Source of the DNA: Psychrilyobacter sp.
Lineage (GTDB): Bacteria > Fusobacteriota > Fusobacteriia > Fusobacteriales > Fusobacteriaceae
DNA: 7,022 bases
Direction: 5' to 3'
Assembly (NCBI GenBank): GCA_023145315.1
Contig: JAGLEA010000211.1
Location: 1 to 7,022, forward strand
Numbering within the stretch: position 1 is the first letter of the stretch; every line of letters begins with the position of its first letter. Below the pieces are notes generated by a model. That model saw nothing but the letters and a program-made list of their open reading frames with translations, made no database searches and was not told the DNA's origin. Positions 6,336 through 7,022 of this stretch are shown in pieces. Both the position numbers and the translations under genes were made by a program.

Positions 6336-6378
6336 AAAAAAGACATTTAGGATTTCAACTCCTAAGTGTCTTTTTTTT
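6334..6378. terminator. Bidirectional terminator between the 60-codon gene and uvrA
   Basis: Eight A residues plus GACATTTAGGA (6334-6352) pair with TCCTAAGTGTC plus eight T residues (6360-6378). The 19-bp stem has one G-U pair and a 7-base loop (TTTCAAC). The stem overlaps the last two bases of the small gene's stop codon, and it ends 14 bases past the uvrA stop on the other strand. The A and T tracts make it suitable for stopping both convergent transcripts. Confidence 0.92.
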
Positions 6379-6392
6379 CAGATTGTTTAAAT

Positions 6393-7022
6393 CTAATCTA
6401 GTAATTTTTTTAAATATTTACCAGTATATGATTTTTCAGATTTCACAATAGTCTCAGGAGTTCCAGTAGCTAAAACTTCTCCTCCTAAATCTCCCCCTTC
6501 AGGGCCTATATCTATTACATAGTCAGTTGTTTTTACTACATCAAGATTGTGTTCTATTATCACGACTGTATTCCCTTTTTCTACTAATCTATTTAGTACT
6601 TCTAATAATTTTCTGATATCTTCAAAGTGTAATCCTGTAGTTGGTTCATCTAAAATATAGATAGTATGTCCACGACTTAACTTTGATAGTTCTGTAGCTA
6701 ATTTTATTCTTTGAGCTTCTCCACCTGATAGAGTAGTAGCAGGTTGTCCTAATTTTATATATTCTAATCCCACATCTTCTAATACTTTTAATTTTCGTTC
6801 TAATGATGGGATTTTATTAAAAAATTCATAAGCTTCCCCGACGCTCAGACCTAATATTTCAGATATATTTTTCCCTTTATATTCTATCTCTAGAGTCTCT
6901 CTATTATATCTTTTTCCACGACAAACCTCACACTCTACATAGACATCTGGTAAAAAATTCATCTCTATTTTGATAATACCAGCACCTTGACATGCTTCAC
7001 ATCGTCCACCTTTTACATTAAA
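6393..7022 (-). CDS. uvrA: UvrA, excinuclease ABC subunit A, C-terminal fragment cut by window edge
   Basis: UvrA is the damage-recognising ATPase of nucleotide excision repair; it loads UvrB at DNA lesions. The frame is open past the right edge, so only the last 209 residues of a protein of about 940 are visible. The first methionine in the window (complement of 6960-6962) is internal and not the start. Counting from the edge, the C-terminal zinc module comes first: CEAC (8-11) and CEVC (31-34), spaced by 19 residues as in the family. It is followed by GKRYNRETL. Next come the ABC signature LSGGEAQ (98-104), Walker B YILDEPTTGLH with D125 and E126, and the switch histidine H158 in IIEHN. These belong to the second ATPase domain; its Walker A lies outside the window. 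The C-terminus ends in KYLKKLLD, and the terminator follows after 14 bases. Confidence 0.97.
   Translation of the reverse strand, partial: FNVKGGRCEACQGAGIIKIEMNFLPDVYVECEVCRGKRYNRETLEIEYKGKNISEILGLSVGEAYEFFNKIPSLERKLKVLEDVGLEYIKLGQPATTLSGGEAQRIKLATELSKLSRGHTIYILDEPTTGLHFEDIRKLLEVLNRLVEKGNTVVIIEHNLDVVKTTDYVIDIGPEGGDLGGEVLATGTPETIVKSEKSYTGKYLKKLLD

Noticed and set aside
3889..6367. Shared CCTAAGT in the hairpins at 3874-3924 and 6334-6378
   Set aside because: Seven bases in common in two AT-rich terminators is too little to claim a repeat family.
6393..6962. A complete 189-residue minus-strand gene starting at the methionine at 6962
   Set aside because: The frame continues to the window edge and encodes the first half of the UvrA zinc module (CEAC). 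The methionine is internal and the gene is truncated by the window, not short.

Overview
This is a low-GC window that encodes ordinary chromosomal bacterial functions. Strong purine-rich ribosome binding sites, AT-rich codon choice and A/T-flanked intrinsic terminators fit a low-GC anaerobe. The general look of the HflX and UvrA proteins suggests Fusobacteriota, with Clostridia as the alternative. This assignment is an impression from the sequence, not a search result. I see no tRNA, rRNA, CRISPR array or mobile element, and no gene-free stretch longer than about 190 bases.

Layout from left to right. (1) The C-terminal end of an unrecognised membrane protein (1-270) is cut by the window edge. 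(2) A two-component system follows: an OmpR/PhoB-type response regulator (313-975) overlapping a membrane histidine kinase (962-2398). (3) The ribosome-associated GTPase HflX (2470-3768) comes 71 bases later. (4) An intergenic region of 188 bases holds a near-consensus sigma-70 promoter, a 19-bp imperfect palindrome lying in the spacer of that promoter, and a strong terminator hairpin placed before the next start codon. (5) A two-gene operon follows: an MFS transporter (3957-5273) whose stop overlaps the start of a cytoplasmic glycerophosphodiester phosphodiesterase (5273-5989). A strong terminator closes it. (6) A 60-codon gene of unknown function (6153-6335) has an excellent ribosome binding site and an inverted repeat upstream. 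(7) A perfect-stem bidirectional terminator separates it from the convergent 3' end of uvrA (complement of 6393-7022), which runs off the right edge.

How the genes work together. The kinase senses an unknown signal outside the membrane and phosphorylates the regulator. The transporter and phosphodiesterase most plausibly form an import-and-hydrolyse unit for glycerophosphodiesters, or for a related phospholipid breakdown product. That substrate is inferred from the gene pairing only. The most interesting feature is the control region of this operon: a possible operator inside the promoter, plus a terminator that all transcripts reaching the transporter must read through. The 60-residue protein gene, isolated between two terminators, is the main unexplained coding element.
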